From assembly GCF_000340565.2 (NCBI RefSeq), contig NZ_CP007203.1, forward strand, positions 4,339,929 to 4,403,928: 64,000 bases of DNA, written 5' to 3'. Shown piece by piece: positions 28,323 through 37,058 of this stretch (positions within the stretch are counted from its first letter, which is position 1; the number at the start of each line of letters is the position of its first letter). The stretch is from Nodularia spumigena CCY9414 (GTDB lineage: Bacteria > Cyanobacteriota > Cyanobacteriia > Cyanobacteriales > Nostocaceae). Made by a program: the position numbers and the translations under genes. Below the pieces are notes generated by a model, which searched no databases, had not been told where the DNA came from, and saw only the letters and a list, made by a program, of their open reading frames with translations.

Positions 28323-28420
28323 TTAGGGAGTGGGGAGTAGGGAGTAGGGAGTAGGGAGTAGGAAACTACTTTTTCTCCCCTGCCCCCTGCCCCCTGCCCC
28401 CCTGCTTCTTCCCCTGCTAG
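28322..28420. repeat. GGGAGTA and CCCCTGC heptamer arrays
   Basis: Several GGGAGTA/GGGAGTG units (28326-28362) are followed by CCCCTGC units (28376-28405). The two arrays are roughly complementary and could fold into a G/C hairpin between hisZ and the ferredoxin gene. Confidence 0.85.
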
Positions 28421-28461
28421 GCTAGATATAGCTGATCCGAAACAGAGGGAATCGAAAAAAA

Positions 28462-28686
28462 ATGCCGCACACGATTGTAACTGATGTTTGTGAAGGTGTT
28501 GCTGACTGCGTAGATGCTTGTCCAGTAGCTTGTATTCATGAAGGCCCAGGTAAAAATGTCAAAGGAACCGATTGGTATTGGATTGATTTTGCCACCTGTA
28601 TCGATTGTGGTATATGTATCGAAGTTTGCCCTGTAGCAGATGCGATCGTTCCAGAAGAACGATCTGATTTGCAAAAAACACCGTAA
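28462..28686 (+). CDS. Bacterial-type 4Fe-4S ferredoxin
   Basis: 74 residues. Cysteines at C10, C16, C20 and C24 (DCVDACPVAC) and a second set in TCIDCGICIEVCP. The irregular first set is as in 7Fe/8Fe (FdxA-like) ferredoxins, while the second is a complete CxxCxxCxxxCP site. It is a soluble low-potential electron carrier; the partner is unknown. It has its own intrinsic terminator 32 bases downstream and heptamer arrays upstream, so it is a monocistronic unit. Confidence 0.9.
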   Translation: MPHTIVTDVCEGVADCVDACPVACIHEGPGKNVKGTDWYWIDFATCIDCGICIEVCPVADAIVPEERSDLQKTP

Positions 28687-28717
28687 ATTTAAATATTGGC
28701 GCAAATTTTTGCTCAAG

Positions 28718-28755
28718 ACAGGCATTTGAAACACTTCAAGATTGCCTGTTTTTTG
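28718..28755 (+). terminator. Intrinsic terminator of the 4Fe-4S ferredoxin gene
   Basis: Stem ACAGGCA/TGCCTGT with an inner stem TTGAA/TTCAA, followed by a run of six T. Confidence 0.85.
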
Positions 28756-28949
28756 TATAAATCTATGTTATGCTGCCAAATCATATGATAAATTTATAAC
28801 AGATGACAACCTGCTAATGTCTGAATAAATTTTGTGTAAAGTGTGTAAAAATGCCTAGTCAAATTTCTCAGGTAGCAGGTATGATTGTTTGGTTGGGTAA
28901 TACAACAAACCGTGTAAACGGTAAATCACGCGAGACTTTTGCAAAACTT

Positions 28950-29741
28950 ATGACCAAAAACAGCATAACTACCATTTCTAAGATATTGGCATTCGGTCTG
29001 TCTACTACAGCAATTGGCCTGATGTCTGCTCAAGCTGCCACAGCAGCAACATTTGATGTGAACTTTACACAACTAGCAGGTTCCATCAACACAGGCGCTA
29101 ACACAAATGAAATTGGCATTTTCCGTGCTAATTTGTCTGGTCTTGGCTCCGATCTCAATTCGATTCTGTTCCAGGATAGTAACAACTTGGCTGGACTAGG
29201 TGGTCAATTTAGTGGTTTTGATTTAGATTCCATCAAACTCAGCACCACCTTAATTAACAATGCTACAGACATCAACACTTTTGCCGGGTTAAACGTGTTC
29301 GATTTTAGTGCAGCCAACACTGTTTTCACTCCAGGAACCCAACGTACTCCTACAGATCCAGCTTTGTTTGGTACGACCGGAGGCAATGTTAATAACGCAG
29401 TTGCTACACTGGGAAGCTTTGATGGTAGCTTGATTGATACTGACCTTAATAACAACGATCCCACAGATTTGGTTGGTAACGGATTTGTTAGCTTAGGTGA
29501 TGGTGGTTCAATTCTATTTAACCTGACTAGTGCCGTTTCTACAGATGGTCCACTATATCTTTACGTTGGAGAAGTGGGTAACAACGGTGAGTTCCCAGGT
29601 CCACTTACCGCCACCGTCGCAGATGTTCCAGTCGATCCCCAACCTCCTGTTTCAGTTCCTGAACCTGCTAGTATAGCTGCTTTATCCTTAATGGGAATCT
29701 ACTTCGCATCGCGCCGTAGACAGACAACAAAGCCTGTATAG
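28950..29741 (+). CDS. PEP-CTERM sorting-domain protein
   Basis: 263 residues from ATG 28950 (MTKNSITTISKILAFGLSTT), which starts directly at a signal peptide ending near AQAATAA. An ATG 33 codons upstream would place a polar stretch before the signal. The mature part is rich in N, G, T and beta-strand. The C-terminus is a PEP-CTERM signal: VPEPAS, a hydrophobic helix, and ASRRRQ. Such proteins are sorted by exosortase to the cell surface or exopolysaccharide. No exosortase or EPS gene is nearby. Confidence 0.88.
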   Translation: MTKNSITTISKILAFGLSTTAIGLMSAQAATAATFDVNFTQLAGSINTGANTNEIGIFRANLSGLGSDLNSILFQDSNNLAGLGGQFSGFDLDSIKLSTTLINNATDINTFAGLNVFDFSAANTVFTPGTQRTPTDPALFGTTGGNVNNAVATLGSFDGSLIDTDLNNNDPTDLVGNGFVSLGDGGSILFNLTSAVSTDGPLYLYVGEVGNNGEFPGPLTATVADVPVDPQPPVSVPEPASIAALSLMGIYFASRRRQTTKPV

Positions 29742-29776
29742 TTTTCAAAGCAATTGAAGGCGGAAGCCCATTAGTT

Positions 29777-29808
29777 GAGGACAGAAAACCAAAAAAATTT
29801 CTGTTCTC
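29777..29808 (+). terminator. Hairpin downstream of the PEP-CTERM gene
   Basis: 11-bp stem GAGGACAGAAA / TTTCTGTTCTC with one G-T pair and an A-rich loop, 36 bases after the stop. No T tract follows, so it may be a 3'-stabilising hairpin rather than a terminator. Confidence 0.5.
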
Positions 29809-29981
29809 AAAGTCATTGCTCAGTGGAAGTCAGATGGAAGACATTTGAGTGTTAAGAAAACTTGATATCATCAGGTTGTCAGGAAAGACTTTTAAACATA
29901 CCCGTAGACTGCAATCAAGTAAACGCCCAAAACCCAAACCACAGGATCAGGAAACAACACCTTTTTTGGCGTACAGGGTGT

Positions 29982-30216
29982 GACTAGGAACCCAATTACA
30001 GCTATTTTCAGGTAAATGGAACACACAACGCCAATTAAAACCCTGTAGAGGCTTTGCATGAAAATTCTCTACATTGGTAATAAACCGAAAAACGCTGTAA
30101 TTGGGATATACAAAGCGAAATATTTGTCTAATCCCAGTATTCCTAGTCGTGAGAGGTAAATTTTCATGCTGTTGATCACGATAAACAGAGCATAGGTGAA
30201 ATATCTATGCTTTTTT
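29982..30216 (+). ncRNA. Candidate small RNA with nested inverted repeats and terminator
   Basis: An outer inverted repeat GACTAGGAA/TTCCTAGTC (29983-29991, 30140-30148) encloses an inner repeat CCCAATTACAGC/GCTGTAATTGGG (29991-30002, 30094-30105). A terminator-like hairpin with a T run closes the region at 30189-30216. No frame is open across it. It could be a stand-alone RNA, the structured 3' UTR of the PEP-CTERM gene, or a decayed palindromic element. Confidence 0.35.
30189..30216 (+). terminator. Intrinsic terminator
   Basis: AGCATAG (30189-30195) pairs with CTATGCT (30205-30211) and is followed directly by TTTTT. It lies 450 bases past the nearest upstream gene. Confidence 0.75.
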
Positions 30217-30425
30217 GTCTAAAAAATTATGTAAACTAAATACTAATATTTTTAATTAAAAAAATAACTTTGATTAATTAAACGAATTTGTGGGAACGTT
30301 TTCCCGATAAAAGCGACTGCGTAAGCGTTAAGCCCATGACAAAGGTAAATTTTACAGACGTTCCGCAGGCATCCCCGCAAGGTAGGATGCAAAGAGCGCT
30401 TACATTATCAACTTCCAAGGATTTT

Positions 30426-31169
30426 ATGTCAGGTTCAGTCAAGGATTCGACTCCACTGCTAGAAGTTAAAAATGTTCACGCCGGATATAGTAAAGATATA
30501 GATATCCTGCAAGGGGTGAATTTTCGGGTGGAATCAGGGGAATTGGTAACAGTGATTGGCCCCAACGGTGCGGGTAAATCCACCTTAGCCAAAACTATTT
30601 TTGGGCTGTTAACTCCTCACACAGGCACAATTACCTTTAAAGGTGAAAATATTGCTGGACTAAAGTCAAATCAAATAGTCAGGAGGGGAATGTGTTATGT
30701 GCCACAAATCTCTAATGTTTTTCCTTCCCTGAGTGTGGAAGAAAATTTAGAAATGGGCGCTTTTGTGCGTAATGTACCCCTGAAACCCCTGAAAGAGCAA
30801 ATTTTTACCATGTTTCCCAGATTAAGCGATCGCCGTCGTCAACGTGCTGGTACACTATCAGGAGGAGAACGTCAAATGCTGGCTATGGGCAAAGCTTTGA
30901 TGTTGGAACCGACTTTACTGTTATTGGATGAACCTTCTGCGGCATTATCCCCCATTCTAGTAACGCAAGTATTCGAGCAAATTAAACAAATTAATCAAAC
31001 AGGTACTGCTATTGTCTTAGTAGAACAAAATGCCCGTAAAGCCTTAGAAATGGCTGACCGTGGTTATGTACTTGAGTCGGGACGCGATGCTATCTCTGGC
31101 CACGGTCAAGAATTATTACACGATCCTAAAGTAGGTGAACTATACTTGGGCGCAGGTAAAAAACATTGA
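30426..31169 (+). CDS. ABC transporter ATP-binding protein, LivF/NatE type
   Basis: 247 residues from ATG 30426 (MSGSVKDSTPLLEVKNVHAG); the in-frame extension to 30288 is repeat-like and unlike the family. Walker A is GPNGAGKST, signature LSGGERQM, Walker B LLLLDEPSAALSP, and the switch His is replaced by Q (VLVEQNA), as in LivF proteins. It would power branched-chain or neutral amino-acid uptake. It stands alone, which resembles natE of the Anabaena N-I amino-acid transporter, whose subunits are scattered; that identity is inferred. Confidence 0.88.
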   Translation: MSGSVKDSTPLLEVKNVHAGYSKDIDILQGVNFRVESGELVTVIGPNGAGKSTLAKTIFGLLTPHTGTITFKGENIAGLKSNQIVRRGMCYVPQISNVFPSLSVEENLEMGAFVRNVPLKPLKEQIFTMFPRLSDRRRQRAGTLSGGERQMLAMGKALMLEPTLLLLDEPSAALSPILVTQVFEQIKQINQTGTAIVLVEQNARKALEMADRGYVLESGRDAISGHGQELLHDPKVGELYLGAGKKH

Positions 31170-31509
31170 ATTAGTTACAAATACAAACATCCCCAAGCAA
31201 TTCAATTCATCAAGGATGTTGGAAATTTGCTCTAATTCCTTAAATAAAGCTTAATTCTCTAAAATTTCCATTGCGGCGGCTTAATTGTTCGATTATAATC
31301 TATTGTGTTTTGATTTAAACATCACAACAGATGTACACAGATAATTTCCTCCCTAGAAGGTGAGAAAATTCCATATCAGGTTTGATCGACAAGAGTTGGT
31401 AAAAACTGCAAACATCCGCAAACATTGGATATCTAAAACTATTAACAATTCAGAATCTAAACTTTTGGTTGTTAATTTTTCACTAAAAAATTACTAGAGA
31501 CACCAAGCA
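31170..31509. other. Intergenic region before the DUF4231 gene
   Basis: 340 AT-rich bases. A weak inverted pair ACATCC/GGATGT lies at 31187-31217. A copy of the ACAGATGTACACAGATAATT dispersed repeat lies near 31328. No gene seen. Confidence 0.45.
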
Positions 31510-32373
31510 ATGACTACACCAGATTTGATGATTGAGGATTTAATACAAAATCCCAATGGCGAAAGTAGAGGTAATTCATCAGTTTCGCCAGAGGAAAAAA
31601 GATTTTTAACTCTGAAAATAATTGATAAATTGCTGATAGCATCTTTACTATTATTGAGTATTCTGGCGATTAGTTTTTCCGAAAATCAAAAGTTTGCTCT
31701 TTATGGTGTTATAGCACTCTGTTTTGTCTTTTCATTATTCATCATCAATAGACAATTATTTCAAGACTCAAAAAAAGCCGCTAATGAGTACGAAGCTAAC
31801 AAAAAAGCCGAAATCTATACTTATTTATTGAATAATAGCTCTTGGCAGCTCAAAAATTTTACGCCAATTAAAGCTAAAGCTTTACAATACTGTCAAGATT
31901 TGATTGACGACTATAGACGAGTTCGGGATTTATCGAGGACAATTTACTATGTTCTGCAAATTACCACGGTGGTTTTTTCCGGAATCACACCTATTTTAGT
32001 GCTGGTAGATAAAATAGAAGCAGGACAAACTTGGTTAAAGTGGCTACCGGTTATTTGTCCCGCTATTGCGTCTATACTCGCCAGTATAGTTACGTCGTTC
32101 CCCTTTCAAAAGAATTGGGTAGCTGCTAACACAGTAGTAGAATTATTGGAAGCGGAAGAAGAAAAGTTTATTTTGGGCGTGACACAACCTTATCGTTTCT
32201 CTGATACTTCTGACGAGGTGCAACAGCAAGAAAAAGCCAGCCAAGCTTTAGAACACTTTATTCAACAGGTGAATAACATTCACTTCCAGCAAGTACAGCA
32301 GTCAAGTGAGACGCAGACAGAAAAGAAAGAATCTGCGCCAGCCAATGAATCACAGTCACAACCGACTACCTAA
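31510..32373 (+). CDS. DUF4231/SLATT-like membrane protein
   Basis: 287 residues. Membrane segments are visible at LLIASLLLLSILAISF, ALYGVIALCFVFSLFII, a third near IYYVLQITTVVFSGITPILV and a fourth at WLPVICPAIASILASIV. The region between and after these (KNWVAANTVVELLEAEEEKF, then YRFSD) fits DUF4231. The C-terminal 40 residues are Q/E/S-rich and disordered. Related SLATT proteins are proposed pore-forming effectors in nucleotide-signal conflict systems; no signalling enzyme is next to this gene, so that role is only a possibility. Confidence 0.75.
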   Translation: MTTPDLMIEDLIQNPNGESRGNSSVSPEEKRFLTLKIIDKLLIASLLLLSILAISFSENQKFALYGVIALCFVFSLFIINRQLFQDSKKAANEYEANKKAEIYTYLLNNSSWQLKNFTPIKAKALQYCQDLIDDYRRVRDLSRTIYYVLQITTVVFSGITPILVLVDKIEAGQTWLKWLPVICPAIASILASIVTSFPFQKNWVAANTVVELLEAEEEKFILGVTQPYRFSDTSDEVQQQEKASQALEHFIQQVNNIHFQQVQQSSETQTEKKESAPANESQSQPTT

Positions 32374-32389
32374 TTAACAGCAATTTTTT

Positions 32390-32421
32390 TGCCTCACGCA
32401 GAGGCGCAGAGGCGCAGAGAA
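32390..32421. repeat. CGCAGAG tandem repeat
   Basis: CACGCAGAGGCGCAGAGGCG and further units at the 3' side of the DUF4231 gene. The complementary TGCGCCTC form lies at 58993-59019 before moaE. Confidence 0.75.
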
Positions 32422-32459
32422 TCAATTTGGAATCTCTGCGTTACTCTGTCGAAAGGATT

Positions 32460-33632
32460 TTAATATTCTGGAACTGAAGGATCTACTTCTTTGCTCCAAG
32501 CGTTTATTCCGCCTTTGACATTAGTCCCCTCAATTCCGGCTTCTTTGAGGATAGCCAAGGCTTTGGCGGAGCGTCCGCCTAGTTTACAATGAGCAATTAA
32601 GCGATGTCCATTGAGGATTTCTTTGACTTTGGCTACACCGTCGCCGTTTTCAATATCTGGTAAGGGTATCAATACAGCACCAGGAATTTTGGCGATTTCG
32701 TATTCATGAGGGTTACGGACATCTAATAGCACAAAATCTTTTGCGCCGCTATCCAGTAATTCTTTTAATTCTTTGACGGTCATTTCTGACATTTCCATCT
32801 GCTGTTTAGCCTCCTCTGCTTGAGCTTGGGGAATTCCGCAGAATTGTTCGTAGTCTATCAGTTTTTCAATAACTGGGCGAATGGGATTTGGACGAAGTTT
32901 CAATTCCCGAAATTTCATTTCTAAGGCATCGTACAATAGTAATCTTCCACTGAGGGTAGTACCCTTTCCTGTGACGATTTTTACTGTTTCTGTCGCCTGA
33001 ATAATTCCAATCATTCCTGGTAAAATACCGAGTACGCCGCCTTCTGCACAGGAAGGAACCATTCCTGGTGGTGGTGGTTCTGGGTAAAGGTCACGATAGT
33101 TGGGACCACCTTCGTAGTTAAAGACCGTGGCTTGCCCTTCAAATCGGAAAATGGAGCCGTAGACGTTCGGCTTATCTAGCAGTACGCAAGCGTCATTCAC
33201 GAGGTATCTGGTGGGGAAATTATCAGTACCATCTACGACGATATCATAAGGTTTCATGATATCCAGGGCGTTTTCAGCACTGAGGCGAGTTTCGTATAAG
33301 TCAACCTGACAATGGGGGTTAATTTCGTGTATCCGGTTTTTTGCGGATTCAATTTTGGGTTTACCTACCCAGGATGTACCGTGTATGACTTGGCGTTGGA
33401 GGTTGGAAGTATCGACGATATCGAAATCTACTATACCAATGCGTCCAATACCTGCGGCTGCAAGATATAACAGTAATGGCGAACCTAGTCCACCAGTACC
33501 AATACACAATACACTGGCAGCTTTTAAACGCTTTTGTCCTTCTAGTCCAATTTCTGGCAAGATTAAATGGCGGGAGTAGCGTTCGTAATCGTCTTTAGTC
33601 AACTGGATTTCTTCCAGGTTGGGATTTAGCAT
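32460..33632 (-). CDS. moeB: MoeB/ThiF-type adenylyltransferase fused to rhodanese (MoeZ-like)
   Basis: 390 residues. The E1-like domain (1-270) has SRHLILPEIGLEGQKRL, the nucleotide-binding GTGGLGSPLLLYLAAAGIG, and PSCAEGGVLGILPG. A C-terminal rhodanese domain (about 285-385) has LLDVRNPHEYEIAKIPGA and the sulfur-carrying Cys in HCKLGGRSAKAL. Such proteins adenylate the C-terminal glycine of ThiS/MoaD-type carriers and transfer sulfur to it. The JAMM peptidase gene just upstream on the same strand (17 codons' gap) supports a sulfur-carrier pathway. moaE is 25 kb away. Confidence 0.93.
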   Translation of the reverse strand: MLNPNLEEIQLTKDDYERYSRHLILPEIGLEGQKRLKAASVLCIGTGGLGSPLLLYLAAAGIGRIGIVDFDIVDTSNLQRQVIHGTSWVGKPKIESAKNRIHEINPHCQVDLYETRLSAENALDIMKPYDIVVDGTDNFPTRYLVNDACVLLDKPNVYGSIFRFEGQATVFNYEGGPNYRDLYPEPPPPGMVPSCAEGGVLGILPGMIGIIQATETVKIVTGKGTTLSGRLLLYDALEMKFRELKLRPNPIRPVIEKLIDYEQFCGIPQAQAEEAKQQMEMSEMTVKELKELLDSGAKDFVLLDVRNPHEYEIAKIPGAVLIPLPDIENGDGVAKVKEILNGHRLIAHCKLGGRSAKALAILKEAGIEGTNVKGGINAWSKEVDPSVPEY

Positions 33633-33684
33633 AGCAGTTAGGTAGATCAGCCGAGAATATTGATCTTATCGAAAAACGATATTT

Positions 33685-34149
33685 TTAAATTTTTTCAATT
33701 GACTCTGGTTGGAATTGGTGATGATCATCAAGAATCCAACTTTTGACTGTAGCAGCTTTACCATTTTGAACAGAAACTATTATATATGAGTATTCTGCCC
33801 AAGCATATAGGCGATCGCATTCTGATGGTGTAGCGGAATTATCTGGGTGGGAGTGGTAGATACCGATAATATTTAATCCGCGATCGCCTGCGGCTTTTTG
33901 TGCCTGTAACATAACTTGGGGAGCGATCGCATATCGTTTTCTGGTACTCTGTACTGTGGGTTCATCTGGAAAATCATCGGCTTGGGTATTCCAAGCGTTT
34001 TCTGTAGGCATTATTTCCATAACAATTTTACCCTCCCTACCCAGAAAACCGAGAATTAGTCCACAGCATTCTTCTGGGTAGGTGCTTTCAGCATGAGTAC
34101 AGATAATTTGTAGGTGTTCAGGAAGGAGTTTGAGAACCCGACTATTCAT
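33685..34149 (-). CDS. JAMM/MPN metallopeptidase (Mec-like, M67)
   Basis: 154 residues from ATG 34149 (MNSRVLKLLPEHLQIICTHA); TTG 34173 is a longer, less likely start. The JAMM zinc site is complete: the upstream Glu in YPEECCGLILG, then YHSHPDNSATPSECD (HxHP...SxxD). In mycobacteria the homologue Mec frees cysteine from the carrier CysO charged by MoeZ. The same pairing here suggests processing of a ubiquitin-like sulfur carrier. The start codon overlaps the end of the four-helix gene by eight bases. Confidence 0.88.
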   Translation of the reverse strand: MNSRVLKLLPEHLQIICTHAESTYPEECCGLILGFLGREGKIVMEIMPTENAWNTQADDFPDEPTVQSTRKRYAIAPQVMLQAQKAAGDRGLNIIGIYHSHPDNSATPSECDRLYAWAEYSYIIVSVQNGKAATVKSWILDDHHQFQPESIEKI

Positions 34150-34507
34150 CAAAATTGTGACTTTGCTTGTCAATGTAAGATGCTAGCAGTTCCTTGACTT
34201 CCACCACGTCACTGATTAAAAGATCATAATCAGACGAGTCCAGCATATTCAACTCAAAGCAAAGCAGCAGGTAATATTCCACCTCTATCACTGCATCTCG
34301 CGCCATTTCCAGAAAATCCAGTTGCATTTCATAGTCATCGCGATCGCATCCCTGAGCTATTTTAATAGGAATGGCAGCACAAGCTAAACGAATTTGTTGT
34401 GTTAGCCCCTGTAATTCCTCTTCTGGAAAGGTTTTAGTAATTTCATAGACTGCAATTGTGAGTTCGTGCGCTTTTTCCCATTCTTGCAGCTCTCTAAAGT
34501 CTGTCAT
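34142..34507 (-). CDS. Four-helix bundle (23S rRNA intervening-sequence type) protein
   Basis: 121 residues from ATG 34507 (MTDFRELQEWEKAHELTIAV). Family marks are the FRELQEWEKAHELT start, the YEITKTFPEEELQGLTQQIR block and the IPIKIAQG turn. The family was first seen encoded in 23S rRNA intervening sequences, but free-standing copies like this one are common in cyanobacteria and of unknown role. The 3' end overlaps the JAMM gene start, so the three minus-strand genes are probably one transcript. Confidence 0.88.
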   Translation of the reverse strand: MTDFRELQEWEKAHELTIAVYEITKTFPEEELQGLTQQIRLACAAIPIKIAQGCDRDDYEMQLDFLEMARDAVIEVEYYLLLCFELNMLDSSDYDLLISDVVEVKELLASYIDKQSHNFDE

Positions 34508-34705
34508 GTTTATATTGGTATCCTTGAGGATTAAGAGGGTGACCAATGCCTACTATAATGATATGCCACTATCATCCCACCTACCCAAATTAACTAGAAT
34601 CCAAATCACGTAAAAATTTGACATTTTTCTTTACGTTAATTACTGCAATTAGGTCACTCAGGAAATTTTCTTAATAGTTACCCAATGCGGATTTGAACAA
34701 ATACA

Positions 34706-34773
34706 CCAACCTCACCCCCAACCCCTCTGGTTGCTTTCGCGTAGCGTTTCCCTTTGAGAGAAGGAGAGGGGAG
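34706..34773. repeat. Reversed copy of the 15880-15943 dispersed repeat
   Basis: ACCTCACCCCCAACCCCTCT, then TTGCTTTCGCGTAGCGTTTC, then GAGAAGGAGAGGGGAG. It lies just after the 3' end of the alpha/beta hydrolase gene. Confidence 0.75.
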
Positions 34774-34786
34774 ATGTTGAAGCAAG

Positions 34787-35581
34787 TCACAGACGGGCTA
34801 AAAATTTCAGCATGAGGGAAATTACTGTATCCGAGGACTCAATCAACAAGCCATGACCACCACGGTCTAACACTACCAGTTCAGCGTGGGGAATACCTTG
34901 AGCTAGTTGTTCAGAAAACTTAACTGGGGTGAGAATATCTTCTTTTCCCACTAAAATCAGCGTGGGACAGTGAATTTTATGCAGTCGGTCTTGTGTATCA
35001 CTGCTGAGTATAGCCCGACTATGATGATAGAGTGTATGTGTAGCTGGTGTAAAGGGATAATTCACTGCCCACTCAATTAGTTGTTCTACCATCCCTGGAA
35101 TACTATAAAACTCATCAGTAAATATCCAGGGAAATACAACTTTTTGATAAAGCTTCAGGTCTATACTACTGGGGAGGTCGCCCCATGTGGAAATCACATG
35201 ATTGAATCTTTCATCACCCTTAGCTAGGGAAGAAAGCAAAATTAGACTTTTTACCCTTCCAGGCTGCGCTAAGACCAGTTCTTGGGCAATTTGACCACCC
35301 ATCGAATGACCGACTACACTTACCTGATTGATACCGATGTGGTCAAGTAATGCCGCTATATCATTAGCCATCTGCTGAAGATTATAAGGACTATCGGGGG
35401 CAGAACTGCGCCCCAGTCCGCGATTATCCACACGAATAACTTGATATTGGGTAACGAGGGATGGCATGATTAACGACCAATAGGAGTGATCGCATAAGAA
35501 ACCAGCAATTAATAATAAAGGTTCACCCTGTCCTTTGATGTCATAGAACAAATCAATTCCGTTAACCTGAACTTTTGGCAT
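34787..35581 (-). CDS. Alpha/beta hydrolase
   Basis: 264 residues from ATG 35581 (MPKVQVNGIDLFYDIKGQGE); a further in-frame upstream extension is not conserved-looking. Nucleophile elbow VVGHSMGGQIA, acid in ILVGKEDILTP, catalytic His in RGGHGLLIESSD, and the oxyanion strand LLLIAGF. Substrate is unknown; the family covers esterases, haloperoxidase-like and C-C hydrolases. It is divergent from the osmoprotectant transporter operon, with only 36 bases between the two starts. Confidence 0.9.
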   Translation of the reverse strand: MPKVQVNGIDLFYDIKGQGEPLLLIAGFLCDHSYWSLIMPSLVTQYQVIRVDNRGLGRSSAPDSPYNLQQMANDIAALLDHIGINQVSVVGHSMGGQIAQELVLAQPGRVKSLILLSSLAKGDERFNHVISTWGDLPSSIDLKLYQKVVFPWIFTDEFYSIPGMVEQLIEWAVNYPFTPATHTLYHHSRAILSSDTQDRLHKIHCPTLILVGKEDILTPVKFSEQLAQGIPHAELVVLDRGGHGLLIESSDTVISLMLKFLARL

Positions 35582-35617
35582 AAGTCGTAAATAACTATAA
35601 AAAAAATTAACTTGGTG

Positions 35618-36376
35618 ATGCAACAACAAAAACCAATGGCTGTGGAATTTCGCGATGTTACCTTTAGCCGCAACCATCGCCCTTTAGTATCTCATCTCAA
35701 TTTCTCTATTAGTCAAGGAGAAGCCTTAGTATTACTCGGACGTAGTGGAAGCGGTAAAACTACTACAATGAAATTAATCAATCGCCTTTTTACACCTACA
35801 CAAGGTGAAGTATTATTTAATGGCATTCCCACAAATCAATGGGATGAAATTAAATTGCGGCGTAATATTGGTTATGTGATTCAAGAAACTGGTTTATTTC
35901 CCCATTTTACTGTAGAACGTAACGTGGGTTTAGTCCCGAATTTGCTCGGTTGGCAATCTAAACAAATTAAAATGCGGGTTTATGAATTGTTGCAGATGGT
36001 AGGCTTAGATCCTGGACAATTTGCGGGGCGTTATCCTCATGAACTTTCCGGCGGACAAAAGCAACGAGTCGGTGTAGCTAGAGCATTAGCGGCAGATCCT
36101 CCAGTATTATTGATGGATGAACCTTTCGGCGCACTCGATCCCATTACCCGCTTAGAACTCCAACAAGAATTTCACCGCTTACAACAGGAATTAAATAAAA
36201 CAGTGGTGTTTGTCACCCATGATATTCAAGAAGCCTTTGTTTTAGCTGACCGAATTGGGTTAATGTGTGAGGGAGAATTGGTAGTATTAGGGACAAAGGA
36301 TGAATTTAAGCTCTCTCCACATCCAGAAAGTCTAGCTTTTCTGCAATGTCTGCAATCACTGGAACAGAGTTTATGA
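35618..36376 (+). CDS. Osmoprotectant (glycine betaine/choline type) ABC ATPase
   Basis: 252 residues from ATG 35618 (in-frame GTG and TTG lie just before). Walker A GRSGSGKTTT, Q-loop VIQETGLFPH, signature LSGGQKQRVGVARAL, Walker B LLMDEPFGALDP, switch His in FVTHD. It resembles OpuCA/ProV but stops after the ATPase core without the C-terminal CBS domains that sense ionic strength in many homologues. It is first in a three-gene operon with a permease and a binding protein. Confidence 0.9.
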   Translation: MQQQKPMAVEFRDVTFSRNHRPLVSHLNFSISQGEALVLLGRSGSGKTTTMKLINRLFTPTQGEVLFNGIPTNQWDEIKLRRNIGYVIQETGLFPHFTVERNVGLVPNLLGWQSKQIKMRVYELLQMVGLDPGQFAGRYPHELSGGQKQRVGVARALAADPPVLLMDEPFGALDPITRLELQQEFHRLQQELNKTVVFVTHDIQEAFVLADRIGLMCEGELVVLGTKDEFKLSPHPESLAFLQCLQSLEQSL

Positions 36377-37005
36377 AAGACTTTTTCTTGATCAAGTATG
36401 GCCCAGAAATCCTGCAACATACCCTAGAACACTTATTTATGGTGAGTATTGCGATCGCCACTGCTACACTTATCGGTATTCCTTTAGGTATTTTAATCAC
36501 CCGCCAAACTCACCTGCGCCAACCGATTCTCGGTATAGCCAATATTCTCCAAACTATTCCTAGTTTAGCATTATTCGGGTTATTAATTCCAGTCCCGATA
36601 ATTGGGGGAATTGGTGTTGTCCCAGCAATTGTTGCTCTAACTTTATATTCCTTTCTGCCGATAATTCGCAATACGTACACTGGTATCATGGGGGTAGATC
36701 CCGCCATTCGCGAAGCTGGGCGAGGTATGGGAATGACAGATAAACAATTGTTGTTACAAGTAGATATTCCCTTAGCAATGGGGGTAATTTTGGCAGGTGT
36801 GCGGGTAGCAACAGTTATTTCTATCGGTATCGCTACTATCGCCGCAGCCATTGGTGCTGGTGGTTTGGGCGTGTTTATTTTTCGCGGAATTGCAGTGGTA
36901 AATAATCAGTTAATTTTAGCTGGTGCGGTACCTGCGGCGATGATTGCATTAGTCGCTGATTTAGCTATTGGTTGGCTGGAACAAAAATTAAAAGTTAAAG
37001 CTTGA
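36373..37005 (+). CDS. Osmoprotectant ABC permease
   Basis: 210 residues from ATG 36373, which overlaps the ATPase stop (ATGA); a start 27 bases upstream is less likely. About five membrane segments. The EAA-type loop is AIREAGRGMGMTDKQLLLQV, and MVSIAIATATLIGIPLGILITR and GIANILQTIPSLALFGLL match OpuCB/ProW permeases. It forms the channel for betaine or choline-like solutes with the flanking ATPase and binding protein. Confidence 0.9.
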   Translation: MKDFFLIKYGPEILQHTLEHLFMVSIAIATATLIGIPLGILITRQTHLRQPILGIANILQTIPSLALFGLLIPVPIIGGIGVVPAIVALTLYSFLPIIRNTYTGIMGVDPAIREAGRGMGMTDKQLLLQVDIPLAMGVILAGVRVATVISIGIATIAAAIGAGGLGVFIFRGIAVVNNQLILAGAVPAAMIALVADLAIGWLEQKLKVKA

Positions 37006-37058
37006 ATTGCGCTTAAGTATGGCGATTGTGAAAAGCTGAATACAGAGAAGTTTAGGTT

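Noticed and set aside
30288..30425. Upstream start of the LivF-type ATPase at 30288
   Set aside because: The extension contains repeat-like sequence and has no match to the family N-terminus, which begins near MSGSVKDSTPLLEV.
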